Positions 6,122 to 15,104 of a DNA stretch of 32,151 nt are shown here, piece by piece. The notes below the pieces were generated by a model, which did no database searches, had not been told where the DNA came from, and worked only from the letters and a program-made list of their open reading frames with translations. Source of the stretch: Flavobacteriales bacterium (GTDB lineage: Bacteria > Bacteroidota > Bacteroidia > Flavobacteriales > UA16); assembly GCA_028141885.1 (NCBI GenBank), contig JAOIQU010000014.1, positions 1-32,151 of the forward strand. The letters run 5' to 3'. Each line of letters begins with the position of its first letter. Position 1 is the stretch's first letter. A program made the position numbers and the translations under genes.

Positions 6122-9100
6122 TCGGAATCCAACACATTCAACGTGGTGGTGGCTTCTTGTTGAGGCTCATTGTCCTCGGGAAGGGTTGCCAAGATGACCG
6201 TGTAGGTACCTACTTCCAAAAAGGCCTCGCCCCGAAGCAAAGGGATGCGGATTCGTTGGGCGCCTGACAACAAGTCCACTTCCCCTCCATCGACCACAAA
6301 GCCGCTCGCCTGCTGCAGTTGGTCCAAAATTGCCGAAGCTCCTCCACCTGTTGTGGCGGCAGAATCTGGAGCTTTTGGAGCGGTGGGGATGAACCTCAGC
6401 TCCAGCCTTGCGCGAGACGGTTTCTCTGACCAAACCCAAGCATCCAAAGCGGGAGACTCAGGCTCTGACCAATCCCATCCGCGCTTGTTCCAGTCTTCGT
6501 TGCGAACGACCTCGAGTTGGTCCTGTTCAAAGGCGAGAGGGGCATTATTCCAATCGTGCCCCCCAGCTTCCACAGGCAAAGCGGGGCTCAGGTCCAACAC
6601 GTAGATGCCGCGACCGTGGGTGCCAATCACCAGTTCGTTTTCGCGTTCCTGAATGACGAGGTCGTGCACGGGAACCCGAGGCAAGTCTTTGTGAAGGAGC
6701 GCGAAGGATTGGCCGCCGTCGGTGGTCAAGTACGCACCGCCATCGGTGCCGGCAACCCACCAACCTGCCCGGTCGGCGCTTTCAACCAGGGCGTTGACGG
6801 GTTCGTGTGGCAGGTGTTGTCCCCAGTTTTCCCAAGTTTGGCCAGCGTTGCGAGTCGCAAAAATCATCGCGTCCAAGCAGTCGTGTCGGTAGCCGTTGAG
6901 GGCCACCACCAACAGGTCGTCGTCGTGGTTGGACCAAGACACTTCGCTCACCCAGAGGTGCATGCCCGAAGCGCCCTTGCCCAGTCGGGTTTTCAAAGGG
7001 AGTGGCACGTTGCGCCAAGTGTGTCCGCCGTCTTGAGTGATGTGCACAAGGCCATCGTCGCTGCCCACGGCCAATCGGCCAAAATGCCGAGGGTGCTCTG
7101 CCATGGTGGTCAGTGTCCCAAACGGCACATTGCCTGCCATGCCGCCTCGCGTCAGGTCTCCGCTGAGGGTCTCGAATTCGTCTCCTCCATTCAGAGAGCG
7201 GTGGACTTTGTTGGACGCCATGTAGAAGATGTCTTGCTGATGCTGGCTCAACACGATGGGGGTTTGCCAATTCCAGCGAAGCGGCGTTTCGCCAAGCTTG
7301 TGCGTCGGATGAAGCGAGGTGCGTTCGCCTGTCGCCTCGTTCAAGCGCATGTACCACCCAAACTGGTAGCCCGTGTAGATGACATCGTTGGTGCGGGTGT
7401 CCACTTCAATCTGCATCCCATCGCCACCGCTGAGAGAGGTGAATCCGTGGTGACCGGTTTGGTGCCATTGTGGGGATTCCTCATGGGTGCTGGCGCCCAT
7501 CCAGGTTCCGTTGTCCTGCAGCCCCCCAAAAATCCGGTACGGCTCGGAGTCGTCCACCTCCACGGCGTAGAACTGTCCCACAGAAGGGGTGTTGCACTTG
7601 ACCCAATTCGCGCCACCGTCCCAAGACACGTTGATGCCTCCGTCGTTGCCATTGATGAGGTGATTGCGGTTGACGGGATCCACCCAAAGCTTGTGGTGGT
7701 CGACATGGACGTTGGGTGCGCCCACGGACGTGAAGGATGCTCCGCCATCCTCGGATTTGAGCAACGGAACACCTGCGATGTAGAGGGTGTTGACCTCAGA
7801 GGGGTCCACGCTCACCGTTCCGAAGTAGTACCCGTACGTGTAGCAGACGTTGTCAAGGGCCTCCTTGTGGGTGCGCACCCATTGCCCCACTTCGTCGCCG
7901 TCGTTTTGTTGTGACGCCAGTTGAGACAAGGTGTTGTTGGCATTTCTCGCCGCGGTTCTGCCGCGTCCTGGCAAGCGAAGACGGTACAGTTCGGGGCCTT
8001 TGATTTCCGCCTCAAACAACGCCCGGTTGCCGTCGGTGAGGTAGTCGTAGAGGGCCCGAGGCAGAAGGTCGCCCGACGCCACCCTGGCTTTCACGCTGGA
8101 TACGCTGTCGGCCAGATCAAAGCCCTCTTCCTCGAGGAATGCTTGAAGTTGGTCGTCGTCGAGGGCTGCAAAGGCCTTGATGTCCATGTCCAAAAACAGG
8201 TCGGCTTTGAGTTTGTCTTCGGCCAATTGCTCGTCCATCTCACGCGGAGCTTGGTTGTCAATGAGGGCGTACAACGTGCCGGACAAACTGTGGTACGCCA
8301 AGCCGATTCGGCCGGCGTCGGGTCCTTCAGGGAAGTTTCCGACACTCGAAATTCGGCTCCAGGTCCTGCCTCCGTCCAGGGTTTCCCAAATCCCTGACCC
8401 AACGCCTCCCTCCGTGAAGTCGTGGGCGCGACGGGTTCGGTCCCATGATGCCGCGAACAAGTGCGACGGGTCTTGCTCATCCATGATCAAATCCACGAAT
8501 CCCACTACTTCGTTTTTGGCCGCGGGAACGGTCAGCACGGCTTGCCAGTCTTGTCCGCCATTGTCAGTGCGGTAAATGGCGCCGCCGCGATTGGCCGAGT
8601 ACAACTCTCCGAGAGCCGCCACCCAAATGCGATCGGGGTTCTCGGGATCGATGACCACACGCCCAATGTGATGGCTCGCTTCGAGTCCGGAATGCCGCCA
8701 AGTGGCCCCGTGGTCGTCACTGAGGTACACCCCATCGCCGGCGTATGAGCTACGGGAAGAATTGACTTCCCCGGAACCGACCACCACGCGGCCCGACGGA
8801 TGGGCATCGACCGCCCCGAGCGTGCAGGTGGCGTCGAGCAGGGGGGTGAACGTGGTGCCGTGGTTGACGCTTTTCCAAAGTCCCCCCGTCGCGTAGGCCA
8901 CATACATGGTGTCTTCCACCACAGCCAGATCCACCACGCGACCACTCATGACGGAAGGTCCCACGTTGCGCAGGTCCAGTCCGCTCGTCCAGGATTTGGC
9001 CGCGAGGGCCTCTCGCTCGGCAGCGACCCCAGCGCGGATTTCTGTGGAGCTGGACCCCCAGGTTTGGGCTTGGAGGGAGGTGACCAACCCCAATGCCAGG

Positions 9101-9138
9101 GTGAGCAGGGGGAGGCGGGAAAGGGACGGTGAATTCAT
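6112..9138 (-). CDS. Exported Asp-box (BNR/sortilin-like) beta-propeller protein
   Basis: This is a 1008-residue exported protein with a signal peptide (residues 1-24, core LLTLALGLV, cleavage near LQAQ). At least nine Asp-box motifs of the S/T-x-D-x-G-x-T-W type mark propeller blades, e.g. SDDHGATW 140-147, TDNGGQDW 191-198, TLDGGRTW 253-260, SEDGGASF 462-469, SWDGGANW 505-512, TQDGGHTW 701-708, TRNAGQTW 762-769 and TTDGGQSF 805-812. This matches sortilin/Vps10 N-terminal-like propellers annotated as glycosyl hydrolase or BNR-repeat proteins in Bacteroidota; catalytic activity is unproven. Residues about 297-425 form a charged, Asp-box-free insertion. A C-terminal beta domain follows, but I see no T9SS sorting tail. 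The ATG overlaps the MazG-like stop as ATGA. Confidence 0.85.
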   Translation of the reverse strand: MNSPSLSRLPLLTLALGLVTSLQAQTWGSSSTEIRAGVAAEREALAAKSWTSGLDLRNVGPSVMSGRVVDLAVVEDTMYVAYATGGLWKSVNHGTTFTPLLDATCTLGAVDAHPSGRVVVGSGEVNSSRSSYAGDGVYLSDDHGATWRHSGLEASHHIGRVVIDPENPDRIWVAALGELYSANRGGAIYRTDNGGQDWQAVLTVPAAKNEVVGFVDLIMDEQDPSHLFAASWDRTRRAHDFTEGGVGSGIWETLDGGRTWSRISSVGNFPEGPDAGRIGLAYHSLSGTLYALIDNQAPREMDEQLAEDKLKADLFLDMDIKAFAALDDDQLQAFLEEEGFDLADSVSSVKARVASGDLLPRALYDYLTDGNRALFEAEIKGPELYRLRLPGRGRTAARNANNTLSQLASQQNDGDEVGQWVRTHKEALDNVCYTYGYYFGTVSVDPSEVNTLYIAGVPLLKSEDGGASFTSVGAPNVHVDHHKLWVDPVNRNHLINGNDGGINVSWDGGANWVKCNTPSVGQFYAVEVDDSEPYRIFGGLQDNGTWMGASTHEESPQWHQTGHHGFTSLSGGDGMQIEVDTRTNDVIYTGYQFGWYMRLNEATGERTSLHPTHKLGETPLRWNWQTPIVLSQHQQDIFYMASNKVHRSLNGGDEFETLSGDLTRGGMAGNVPFGTLTTMAEHPRHFGRLAVGSDDGLVHITQDGGHTWRNVPLPLKTRLGKGASGMHLWVSEVSWSNHDDDLLVVALNGYRHDCLDAMIFATRNAGQTWENWGQHLPHEPVNALVESADRAGWWVAGTDGGAYLTTDGGQSFALLHKDLPRVPVHDLVIQERENELVIGTHGRGIYVLDLSPALPVEAGGHDWNNAPLAFEQDQLEVVRNEDWNKRGWDWSEPESPALDAWVWSEKPSRARLELRFIPTAPKAPDSAATTGGGASAILDQLQQASGFVVDGGEVDLLSGAQRIRIPLLRGEAFLEVGTYTVILATLPEDNEPQQEATTTLNVLDSDQP

Positions 9139-9500
9139 GTCAGCTTGAGGTTGTTGCGGTGCCGGTCTTGGTCGCGCAGGGTCTTTTTGGCCACGTTGTC
9201 AGCCAGGGCTTGGGTGAGGTCCACGCCGGTTTGGTTGGCCAGCGCCATCAACACCCACAGCACGTCGGCCATTTCATCGCCGAGGTCCTTGTTGGCGTCA
9301 CTGGACTTCTCACTTTGTTCGCCGTACCGCCTCGCGATGATGCGCGCGAGTTCACCGACTTCTTCGGTCAAGATGGCGAGGTTGGTCAGCTCATTGAAGT
9401 AGCGCACCCCGACCGTGGTGATCCAATCGTGGACCTGGGTTTGCGCCTCCCTGAGGGTGACGTCTGGCGCATCGCTGGACGAAAAATTGAGTTGACTCAT
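9135..9500 (-). CDS. MazG-like nucleotide pyrophosphohydrolase
   Basis: This is an all-alpha NTP pyrophosphohydrolase of the MazG superfamily, 121 residues, probably hydrolysing non-canonical NTPs to monophosphates. The metal-binding pattern is complete: EEVGE at 46-50 and DEMAD at 75-79. The central helices (LTNLAILTEEVGELARIIARR) are typical of the single-domain group. I chose the ATG at 9500, which gives the product MSQLNFSSSD and starts four bases after the dtd stop. An upstream extension would overlap dtd. Pairing with dtd recurs in Bacteroidota and joins two quality-control enzymes. The stop overlaps the next gene's ATG by four bases, so the three genes probably form one operon. Confidence 0.88.
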   Translation of the reverse strand: MSQLNFSSSDAPDVTLREAQTQVHDWITTVGVRYFNELTNLAILTEEVGELARIIARRYGEQSEKSSDANKDLGDEMADVLWVLMALANQTGVDLTQALADNVAKKTLRDQDRHRNNLKLT

Positions 9501-9504
9501 GGGG

Positions 9505-9957
9505 TCATTCTTTGTGTTTGGTGTCAAGCCAAAGGGTGACGGGGCCATCGTTCACGAGGTCGACGGCCATGTTGGCGCCGAATTCACCTGTCTCCACCGA
9601 GGTGCCCGTGGCCGAGGCGCAGGCCGCGACAAAGTGCTGGTAAAGTTTCTCGGCATGCTCAGGATGGGCGGCTCGAATGAAGGAGGGGCGTGTGCCTTTC
9701 TTGGTTTTGGCGTGGAGCGTGAACTGGCTGACGATCAACAATTGTCCCTCGACGTCAGCGAGGTCGGCGTTCATTTTGCCTTCGTCATCGTTGAAGATTC
9801 GGAGTTTGGCCACCTTGGCGGCCAGCCAATCGGCATCGTCGATGGTGTCAGCGTCTTCCACGCCCACGAGGATGCAAAGGCCGTGGTTGATGGCGCCCAC
9901 CACCGTCTCGTCGACTTGGACTGAAGCCCGGCTCACCCGCTGAATCACCACGCGCAT
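9505..9957 (-). CDS. dtd: D-aminoacyl-tRNA deacylase
   Basis: DTD removes D-amino acids (and glycine mischarged on tRNA-Ala) from tRNAs. The 150-residue protein begins MRVVIQRVSRASV like the family and carries both signature motifs: SQFTL at 77-81 and the Gly-cisPro motif in NDGPVTLWLDT at 137-147. Its length is standard. The ATG at 9957 is preceded by a -7-like element only four bases away, so the mRNA may be leaderless. It is the first gene of a probable dtd, MazG-like, Asp-box operon and is divergent from purL. Confidence 0.96.
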   Translation of the reverse strand: MRVVIQRVSRASVQVDETVVGAINHGLCILVGVEDADTIDDADWLAAKVAKLRIFNDDEGKMNADLADVEGQLLIVSQFTLHAKTKKGTRPSFIRAAHPEHAEKLYQHFVAACASATGTSVETGEFGANMAVDLVNDGPVTLWLDTKHKE

Positions 9958-9961
9958 GGTG

Positions 9962-9968
9962 CAAAATA
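9962..9968 (-). promoter_or_regulatory. Candidate -7 element for dtd
   Basis: On the dtd strand the sequence is TATTTTG followed by CACC and the start ATG. It is one T short of the TAnnTTTG consensus. The end of the element, TTTGCACCATG, is identical to that in front of miaB. The distance leaves practically no leader. Confidence 0.4.
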
Positions 9969-10056
9969 CTCACCATGCCAAACGCACCGTGCATCGTTCG
10001 TTGAAAACATGCCGAGAAAGGGGCGGGGTTGGGGCGTTCTGCCCAAGCGCAAGCCG

Positions 10057-10064
10057 TATTTTTG
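10057..10064 (+). promoter_or_regulatory. Candidate -7 element for purL
   Basis: TATTTTTG matches TAnnTTTG exactly and lies 36 bases before the ATG at 10101, giving a leader of about 30 bases. A TTG at 10029-10031 is too far upstream to be a standard -33 partner. No PurR-type or riboswitch structure is apparent. Confidence 0.45.
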
Positions 10065-10100
10065 GGCTCAGAAACAAGTCACCCTTCTTTCCCTCCATTC

Positions 10101-12347
10101 ATGAAGGCTTCCATTGCCCCAGCAACCCTCGAACAAGCCCAAGACATGGGCCTTCGTCCCGAGGAGTTTGAACAAATCAAAACCATCCTCGGACGCACCC
10201 CCAATTTCACTGAGATGTGCGTGTACTCCGTGATGTGGAGCGAGCACTGTTCCTACAAGAACTCCATCAAGTGGTTGAAAACCCTGCCCAAGGAAGGCCC
10301 GCACATGTTGGTCAAGGCGGGAGAGGAGAACGCGGGCATCGTGGACATCGGAGACGGTTTGGGTTGTGCATTCAAGATCGAAAGCCACAACCACCCATCA
10401 GCCATCGAGCCCTACCAAGGTGCTGCGACTGGGGTGGGGGGCATCAACCGCGACATTTTCACCATGGGTGCGCGTCCCATCGCACAGCTGAACAGCCTGC
10501 GTTTTGGCGATTTGAGCAACCCGCGCACCAAGTGGCTCTTGGAAGGCGTCGTGAAAGGCATTGGCGATTACGGCAACAGCTTTGGTGTGCCCATCGTGGG
10601 TGGCGAGGTCTTCTTTGACTCGAGCTACCAGGTCAACCCGCTCGTCAATGCGATGTCGGTGGGCATCCTCGAAGCGGATAAGATCATTTCCGCCACGGCA
10701 TCCGGCCCTGGAAACCCCGTGTACATCGTGGGATCCGCCACTGGCAAGGATGGTATCCAAGGCGCATCCTTCGCTTCGAAGGACATCACGGAGGAGAGTG
10801 CAGACGACCTGCCTTCTGTGCAGGTGGGCGACCCCTTCCAGGAGAAGTTGTTGCTGGAGGCCACCCTGGAGCTGTCCAAAACCACGGCCGTCGTTGGCAT
10901 GCAGGATATGGGCGCCGCGGGCATCACGTGTTCCACGTCTGAAATGAGTGCCGCCGGTGAAGTGGGTATGGACATCCATTTGGACCGTGTGCCGTTGCGT
11001 CAACAGGACATGGAGCCCTTCGAAATCTTGCTCAGCGAATCCCAAGAGCGCATGCTCGTCGTGGTGGCCAAGGGCCAAGAGGACGAGGTGAAAGCCATTT
11101 TTGACAAGTGGGACCTTCATGCCGAGCACATTGGCGAAGTCACGGAAGGCGATCGCATTCGTTACCTCATGAACGGCGAACTCGTGGGTGACGTGCCTGG
11201 GTCGACGTTGGTGTTGGGCGGTGGAGCCCCCGTGTACGAACGAGAATATCAAGAACCCGCTTGGTACGCGGAAGCCCAGGCCTTCGACGCCAGCAGTGTG
11301 CCCGTGCCCTCGCTGGACGAATGTGTGGACATCGCGCAACGCATGGTTTGCCTTCCCAACATCGCGTCCAAAAAGTGGGTTTGGGAACAATACGACAGCA
11401 TGGTGGGCACGATCAACAGATCGACCAACCGTCCGTCTGACGCGGGAGTGGTGAGTGTGCGAGGCACAGACAAAGCGCTCGCATTGACCGTGGATTGCAA
11501 CGCACGCTACGTGGAAGCCGACCCTGAAGTGGGCACGGCCATCGCGGTGGCGGAAGCCGCGAGAAACATCAGTTGCACAGGCGCCGAGCCTTCGGCGATC
11601 ACGAACTGCCTGAATTTTGGCAACCCTTACAACCCTGAAGTGTACTGGCAGTTTGTGGGTGCGATTCAAGGCATGGGGCGTGCATGTCGCCATTTCAACA
11701 CCCCCGTGACGGGCGGCAACGTGAGTTTCTACAACCAGACAGCCAACCCTGACGGCAGCGCGCAAGCTGTGTTCCCAACGCCTACCATTGGCATGGTGGG
11801 CGTGATGGAGAACCGTGCACATCACACAGGCCTCGACTTCAAAGAGAAGGGCGAGCTCATTTTCTTGTTGGGCGGTTCCAGTGGTTGCATCAACGCTTCA
11901 GAATACCTCGCGAACATCGTCGGCATCGACCGTTCTCCCGCGCCTCAATTCGACCTCGAAGAGGAAGGGAAGCTGCATGCGTGTTTGCTTGAGGTGGCCC
12001 AAAAAGGCCTGGCCGCTGCGTCGCATGACGTGGCCGACGGAGGGCTCTTCATCACCCTCTTGGAAATGGCGATGCCCAATGGCCTCGGGTTTGACATCGT
12101 CACCGACGACGAAGTCAGGTTGGACGGATTCTTGTTCGGCGAAGGCCAAGGCCGCGCTGTGGTGTCCATCAAGGAAGAAGACCAAGACGATTTCTTCGAC
12201 GTCTGCGAGAAGCATGGCAAACAAGCCATGCTTTTGGGCCATGTCACCAAGGGAAAATTGGTCGTGGACGAGAAGCACTTTGGATTCAGCGAAGAGCTGC
12301 GGGCGTACTACGACAATGCCCTTGAAGAAATGTTGACCGAAGACTGA
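10101..12347 (+). CDS. purL: Phosphoribosylformylglycinamidine synthase subunit PurL
   Basis: PurL catalyses the ATP-dependent fourth step of purine synthesis, FGAR to FGAM, with PurS and PurQ. At 748 residues it is the small, multi-subunit type. It has SEHCSYK at 47-53, the ESHNHPS metal/substrate motif at 94-100 followed by EPYQGAATGVGGINRDIFTM, and paired AIRS-like N and C domains (second-half block MVGTINRSTNRPSDAGVV). The ATG at 10101 is the usual start; in-frame sequence upstream overlaps the promoter. The stop shares its last base with the ATG of the PASTA gene (TGATG), so reinitiation is likely and purL heads a four-gene run. purS and purQ are not in this window. Confidence 0.95.
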   Translation: MKASIAPATLEQAQDMGLRPEEFEQIKTILGRTPNFTEMCVYSVMWSEHCSYKNSIKWLKTLPKEGPHMLVKAGEENAGIVDIGDGLGCAFKIESHNHPSAIEPYQGAATGVGGINRDIFTMGARPIAQLNSLRFGDLSNPRTKWLLEGVVKGIGDYGNSFGVPIVGGEVFFDSSYQVNPLVNAMSVGILEADKIISATASGPGNPVYIVGSATGKDGIQGASFASKDITEESADDLPSVQVGDPFQEKLLLEATLELSKTTAVVGMQDMGAAGITCSTSEMSAAGEVGMDIHLDRVPLRQQDMEPFEILLSESQERMLVVVAKGQEDEVKAIFDKWDLHAEHIGEVTEGDRIRYLMNGELVGDVPGSTLVLGGGAPVYEREYQEPAWYAEAQAFDASSVPVPSLDECVDIAQRMVCLPNIASKKWVWEQYDSMVGTINRSTNRPSDAGVVSVRGTDKALALTVDCNARYVEADPEVGTAIAVAEAARNISCTGAEPSAITNCLNFGNPYNPEVYWQFVGAIQGMGRACRHFNTPVTGGNVSFYNQTANPDGSAQAVFPTPTIGMVGVMENRAHHTGLDFKEKGELIFLLGGSSGCINASEYLANIVGIDRSPAPQFDLEEEGKLHACLLEVAQKGLAAASHDVADGGLFITLLEMAMPNGLGFDIVTDDEVRLDGFLFGEGQGRAVVSIKEEDQDDFFDVCEKHGKQAMLLGHVTKGKLVVDEKHFGFSEELRAYYDNALEEMLTED

Positions 12348-13093
12348 TGCTGAGAACGTTGTCCAAGCACCTTTTTGGAATCGCCCTGACTTGGGTGGTT
12401 GTGTTGGTTGGCACGTTTTTCTTGCTTCGTTGGTACAGCCAGCCTTCTGCTGAGCGGGAAGTGCCGTCTTTGGAAGGCATGGCCAAAATGGAAGCCCAAG
12501 ACGCTTTGCAGGCCCTGGAGTTGGAGGCCGTTTGGCAGGATTCGATTTACTCTTCGACCGGAGAGCCGGGCGCTGTGGTGGAACAGCATCCCCCTGCGGG
12601 CAGTTCGGTGAAAGCACGTCGCAAAATCTTACTGACCACGTTTCGCATCACGCCTCCAAGCGAGGGCGTTGGTGTGGAGGAAGGGCAGGATGCCAAGCTC
12701 GCCGAGCGCCTTTTGTCCACACGGGGATTCGATGTGAAGGTGAAAGAAGAGGCCAACAGCCTGCTTGCGGGCAAGGTCATTCGCGTCGAGCGCAAAGGTG
12801 AAACGGTCGAACCCGACGCCAGCTTTCCCAAGGGATCTTCACTCACGCTGGTGGTGGGTGTGGTGGGCGCCAAGGACGTGCGCGTTCCTTGGTTGATGGG
12901 ATTGTCGCTTAAGGACGCCATGGGGGTGCTCAACCGAAGAAATTTGGCCTTGGGACACGTTGGCTATGCGGCTGACGTCGTCACTGCTTTGGACACGAAT
13001 TTGGCGGTGGTCGTTTCTCAGGATGCCACCCCAGCGGAAGTACCCTACGTCAAAGAGGGTTCAGCCATCGACCTCTACCTTGGGAAACATTGA
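12347..13093 (+). CDS. Membrane-anchored PASTA-domain protein
   Basis: This is a 248-residue protein with one N-terminal membrane helix (about residues 10-28, IALTWVVVLVGTFFLLRWY) and a short cytoplasmic start, so the rest should face the periplasm. Three PASTA-like modules follow, at about 38-98 (VPSLEGMAKMEAQDALQAL), about 105-170, and about 178-247 (VPWLMGLSLKDAMGVLNRR). PASTA domains bind peptidoglycan fragments or beta-lactams in other proteins. No kinase or transpeptidase domain is attached, unlike PknB or PBP2x. Its neighbours (PASTA, T9SS cargo, rluD-type) form a Bacteroidota arrangement I recall. A role in wall sensing or as an accessory of cell-wall enzymes is inference. Confidence 0.85.
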   Translation: MLRTLSKHLFGIALTWVVVLVGTFFLLRWYSQPSAEREVPSLEGMAKMEAQDALQALELEAVWQDSIYSSTGEPGAVVEQHPPAGSSVKARRKILLTTFRITPPSEGVGVEEGQDAKLAERLLSTRGFDVKVKEEANSLLAGKVIRVERKGETVEPDASFPKGSSLTLVVGVVGAKDVRVPWLMGLSLKDAMGVLNRRNLALGHVGYAADVVTALDTNLAVVVSQDATPAEVPYVKEGSAIDLYLGKH

Positions 13094-13097
13094 ACGC

Positions 13098-15104
13098 ATG
13101 AAAGCGATGGGCACGAAAAAGGGCAAGTTGACGTTGGTCAAAGCGATGGAGGTTTTCGATTGCAAGAAGGCACCGAATCAGGTGCGCGTTGTCCTGGCAC
13201 TCATGGTAGGGTTGATGTTGTTTGGCCATGAATCTCGAGCTCAAGAGATGGAGCTGGATTTGAAGAAGGTGTTCGTTCCTCAAACCGACATGCCAACCCT
13301 TCGTTCTGGGGGAGGTGGAGGCGCCCTGCCCCCAATGGGCTTGCCCTTTGTCGACGACTTCGCGTGGCCGAGTCTCGCAGATGAGGAAGGGGGGGTGACG
13401 ATCAAGCGATGGGAATCGAGCCCAGTGCGAAGAACGTTCACACTGGCGTTGGATCCACCGACCTTGGGGTGCGCCACCCTCGATGGACTGGATGGCATGG
13501 GCAATCCTTACATTCTGAATGAGGCCAACCCTGAGGGGTATGCGGACACGCTGACGTCTCGCAGTTTGCTTCTTGGGAACAACGCGCCAGGTGACAGCGT
13601 GGCGCTTTCGTTCTGGTACCAAAGCGGCGGCATCGCCAACGGAGCTGATGCTGGAGAAGACAGCTTGATTGTGGAATTCAAAACGAGCATTGTCGACAGC
13701 GATCCTTGGCAATGGGTTTGGTCCACGGAAGGCATTGACGACGACACTGCATTTCGTTCCGTGGTCATCCCCATTGACGCGACAGAATACTTCCACAACG
13801 GCTTTCAGTTCCGGTTCCGCAACTACGGCTCACTTGAAGGAAATGTCGACACATGGCACCTCGATTTCGTCAGGGTTGCCGAAGATGGTGGGACCCCAGC
13901 GCCGTTGTTTGAGGAAGTGTCCTTTGTGACGCCGCCATCGAGCATGTTGACCTACCCTTGGACGGCCATGCCTTGGCGTCATTACGTCCTCGACCCTGCG
14001 GCGTACCTCGCCAACTCAGTTGTCACCCAACATCGGAGTTTTGGAGACAACGCCAACAGCCAGGAAAACATCGGGTTGAAGGTTCAGCGTGTGGACGAGG
14101 TTGGCCCTGTAGCGGCTTACGTTCCCGTTGCAGGAAGCATCCCCAACAACTCGGTTCAGGGGCTTTTCGAAACGGATTACATCGACGACATTGACTTGCC
14201 TGAGGTGTTGTTTGACCCTGCGGTCAGCGATTCTTTCGCCACCTTTCATGTGTCCATGTGGGAAGACGAAGTCGGGGCAGCGAACCTCACCTCCCAAACC
14301 GGCGTGTCTGACAACGACAGCCTCGTGCACGTTCAAGTGTTCCGCGATTACTACGCTTACGACGACGGGACTGCAGAAAAGGCCTACGCGTTGGACAGCC
14401 AGGGTGGTGGAGGCGAAGTCGTGGTGGCGTTTGATTTGCAGGACACCGACACGCTCGAAGGGCTTTGGATCCACTTCGCACCGTTTTACGACGACGCCGT
14501 GGGCGAAACGTACACGCTCAAAGTCCGAGGGGAGGACGACGAGAATCCCGGTCAGCCAGGCAGCGAACTGGTGACACAATTCACGATTCACCAGCCTCAG
14601 TATTACGCGAACAGCTACGATGGCTTCACCTACGTTCCTTTTGAGGCGCCCATCCCCGTGGATGGCAAAATCTTTGTCGGCTTTGTCCAACAGGGAGAGG
14701 AACGCATCCACATCGGACTCGACAAAAGCACCAACACCAACCCGGATTACACGTGGTTCAAGTTCCCGTCCACCGCTTGGACCCCTTCTGAAATCCAAGG
14801 TTCATTGATGATCCGTCCCGTGTTGCGCGCGGGCAAAGACGTGGTCGCTTCCACGAATGAAGTGGCGAGAAAAGCTGCGACTCCCGTGCTGTTCCCGAAC
14901 CCTGGCAAGGGCATTTGCACTTGGGAGTTGTCGAGCGCATCGACGATTGCCATTTTTGATCCCTCCGGACGGCAGGTGGATCTTTTGACCAACCTGCAAC
15001 CGGGACGTCACCAGTGGTCGACGTCCACTCCGGGCGTGTATGTCTTCATGGGGCAAACGACGTCGGGCGAGCGCTGGACCCAACGCTGGATTGCCCGTCC
15101 ATGA
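13098..15104 (+). CDS. Secreted protein with type A T9SS sorting domain
   Basis: This is a 668-residue exported protein. The signal peptide core VRVVLALMVGLMLFG lies near residues 29-43, with likely cleavage around SRAQ. The N-terminal half contains a jelly-roll-like domain (SFWYQSGGIANG, FRFRNYGSL, DTWHLDFVRV). The C-terminal 76 residues are a T9SS type A sorting domain beginning near PVLFPNPGKG, with a central IAIFDPSGRQV strand and a final W-T-Q-R-W strand. It is therefore a probable substrate of the secretion system encoded at 18209-24145, ending on or outside the cell surface. No catalytic motif is visible. I used the ATG at 13098, four bases after the previous stop; ATGs at 13107 and 13146 are alternatives, the last giving a shorter signal peptide. 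The stop overlaps the next start as ATGA. Confidence 0.87.
   Translation: MKAMGTKKGKLTLVKAMEVFDCKKAPNQVRVVLALMVGLMLFGHESRAQEMELDLKKVFVPQTDMPTLRSGGGGGALPPMGLPFVDDFAWPSLADEEGGVTIKRWESSPVRRTFTLALDPPTLGCATLDGLDGMGNPYILNEANPEGYADTLTSRSLLLGNNAPGDSVALSFWYQSGGIANGADAGEDSLIVEFKTSIVDSDPWQWVWSTEGIDDDTAFRSVVIPIDATEYFHNGFQFRFRNYGSLEGNVDTWHLDFVRVAEDGGTPAPLFEEVSFVTPPSSMLTYPWTAMPWRHYVLDPAAYLANSVVTQHRSFGDNANSQENIGLKVQRVDEVGPVAAYVPVAGSIPNNSVQGLFETDYIDDIDLPEVLFDPAVSDSFATFHVSMWEDEVGAANLTSQTGVSDNDSLVHVQVFRDYYAYDDGTAEKAYALDSQGGGGEVVVAFDLQDTDTLEGLWIHFAPFYDDAVGETYTLKVRGEDDENPGQPGSELVTQFTIHQPQYYANSYDGFTYVPFEAPIPVDGKIFVGFVQQGEERIHIGLDKSTNTNPDYTWFKFPSTAWTPSEIQGSLMIRPVLRAGKDVVASTNEVARKAATPVLFPNPGKGICTWELSSASTIAIFDPSGRQVDLLTNLQPGRHQWSTSTPGVYVFMGQTTSGERWTQRWIARP

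Noticed and set aside
6517..7914. Long open frame (465 codons) on the plus strand inside the Asp-box gene
   Set aside because: It is antisense to a clear propeller gene with a signal peptide and repeated Asp-boxes; the plus-strand product is Val/His/Arg rich without any recognisable domain, as expected for a shadow frame in GC-rich DNA.
10398..11825. Long open frame (475 codons) on the minus strand inside purL
   Set aside because: purL is certain on the plus strand; the antisense product is His/Val/Arg rich and has no motif.
12406..12432. Sigma-54-like promoter (TGGCAC then TTGC) within the PASTA gene
   Set aside because: The spacing between the two elements is two bases too long and the site lies inside a membrane-helix coding region.
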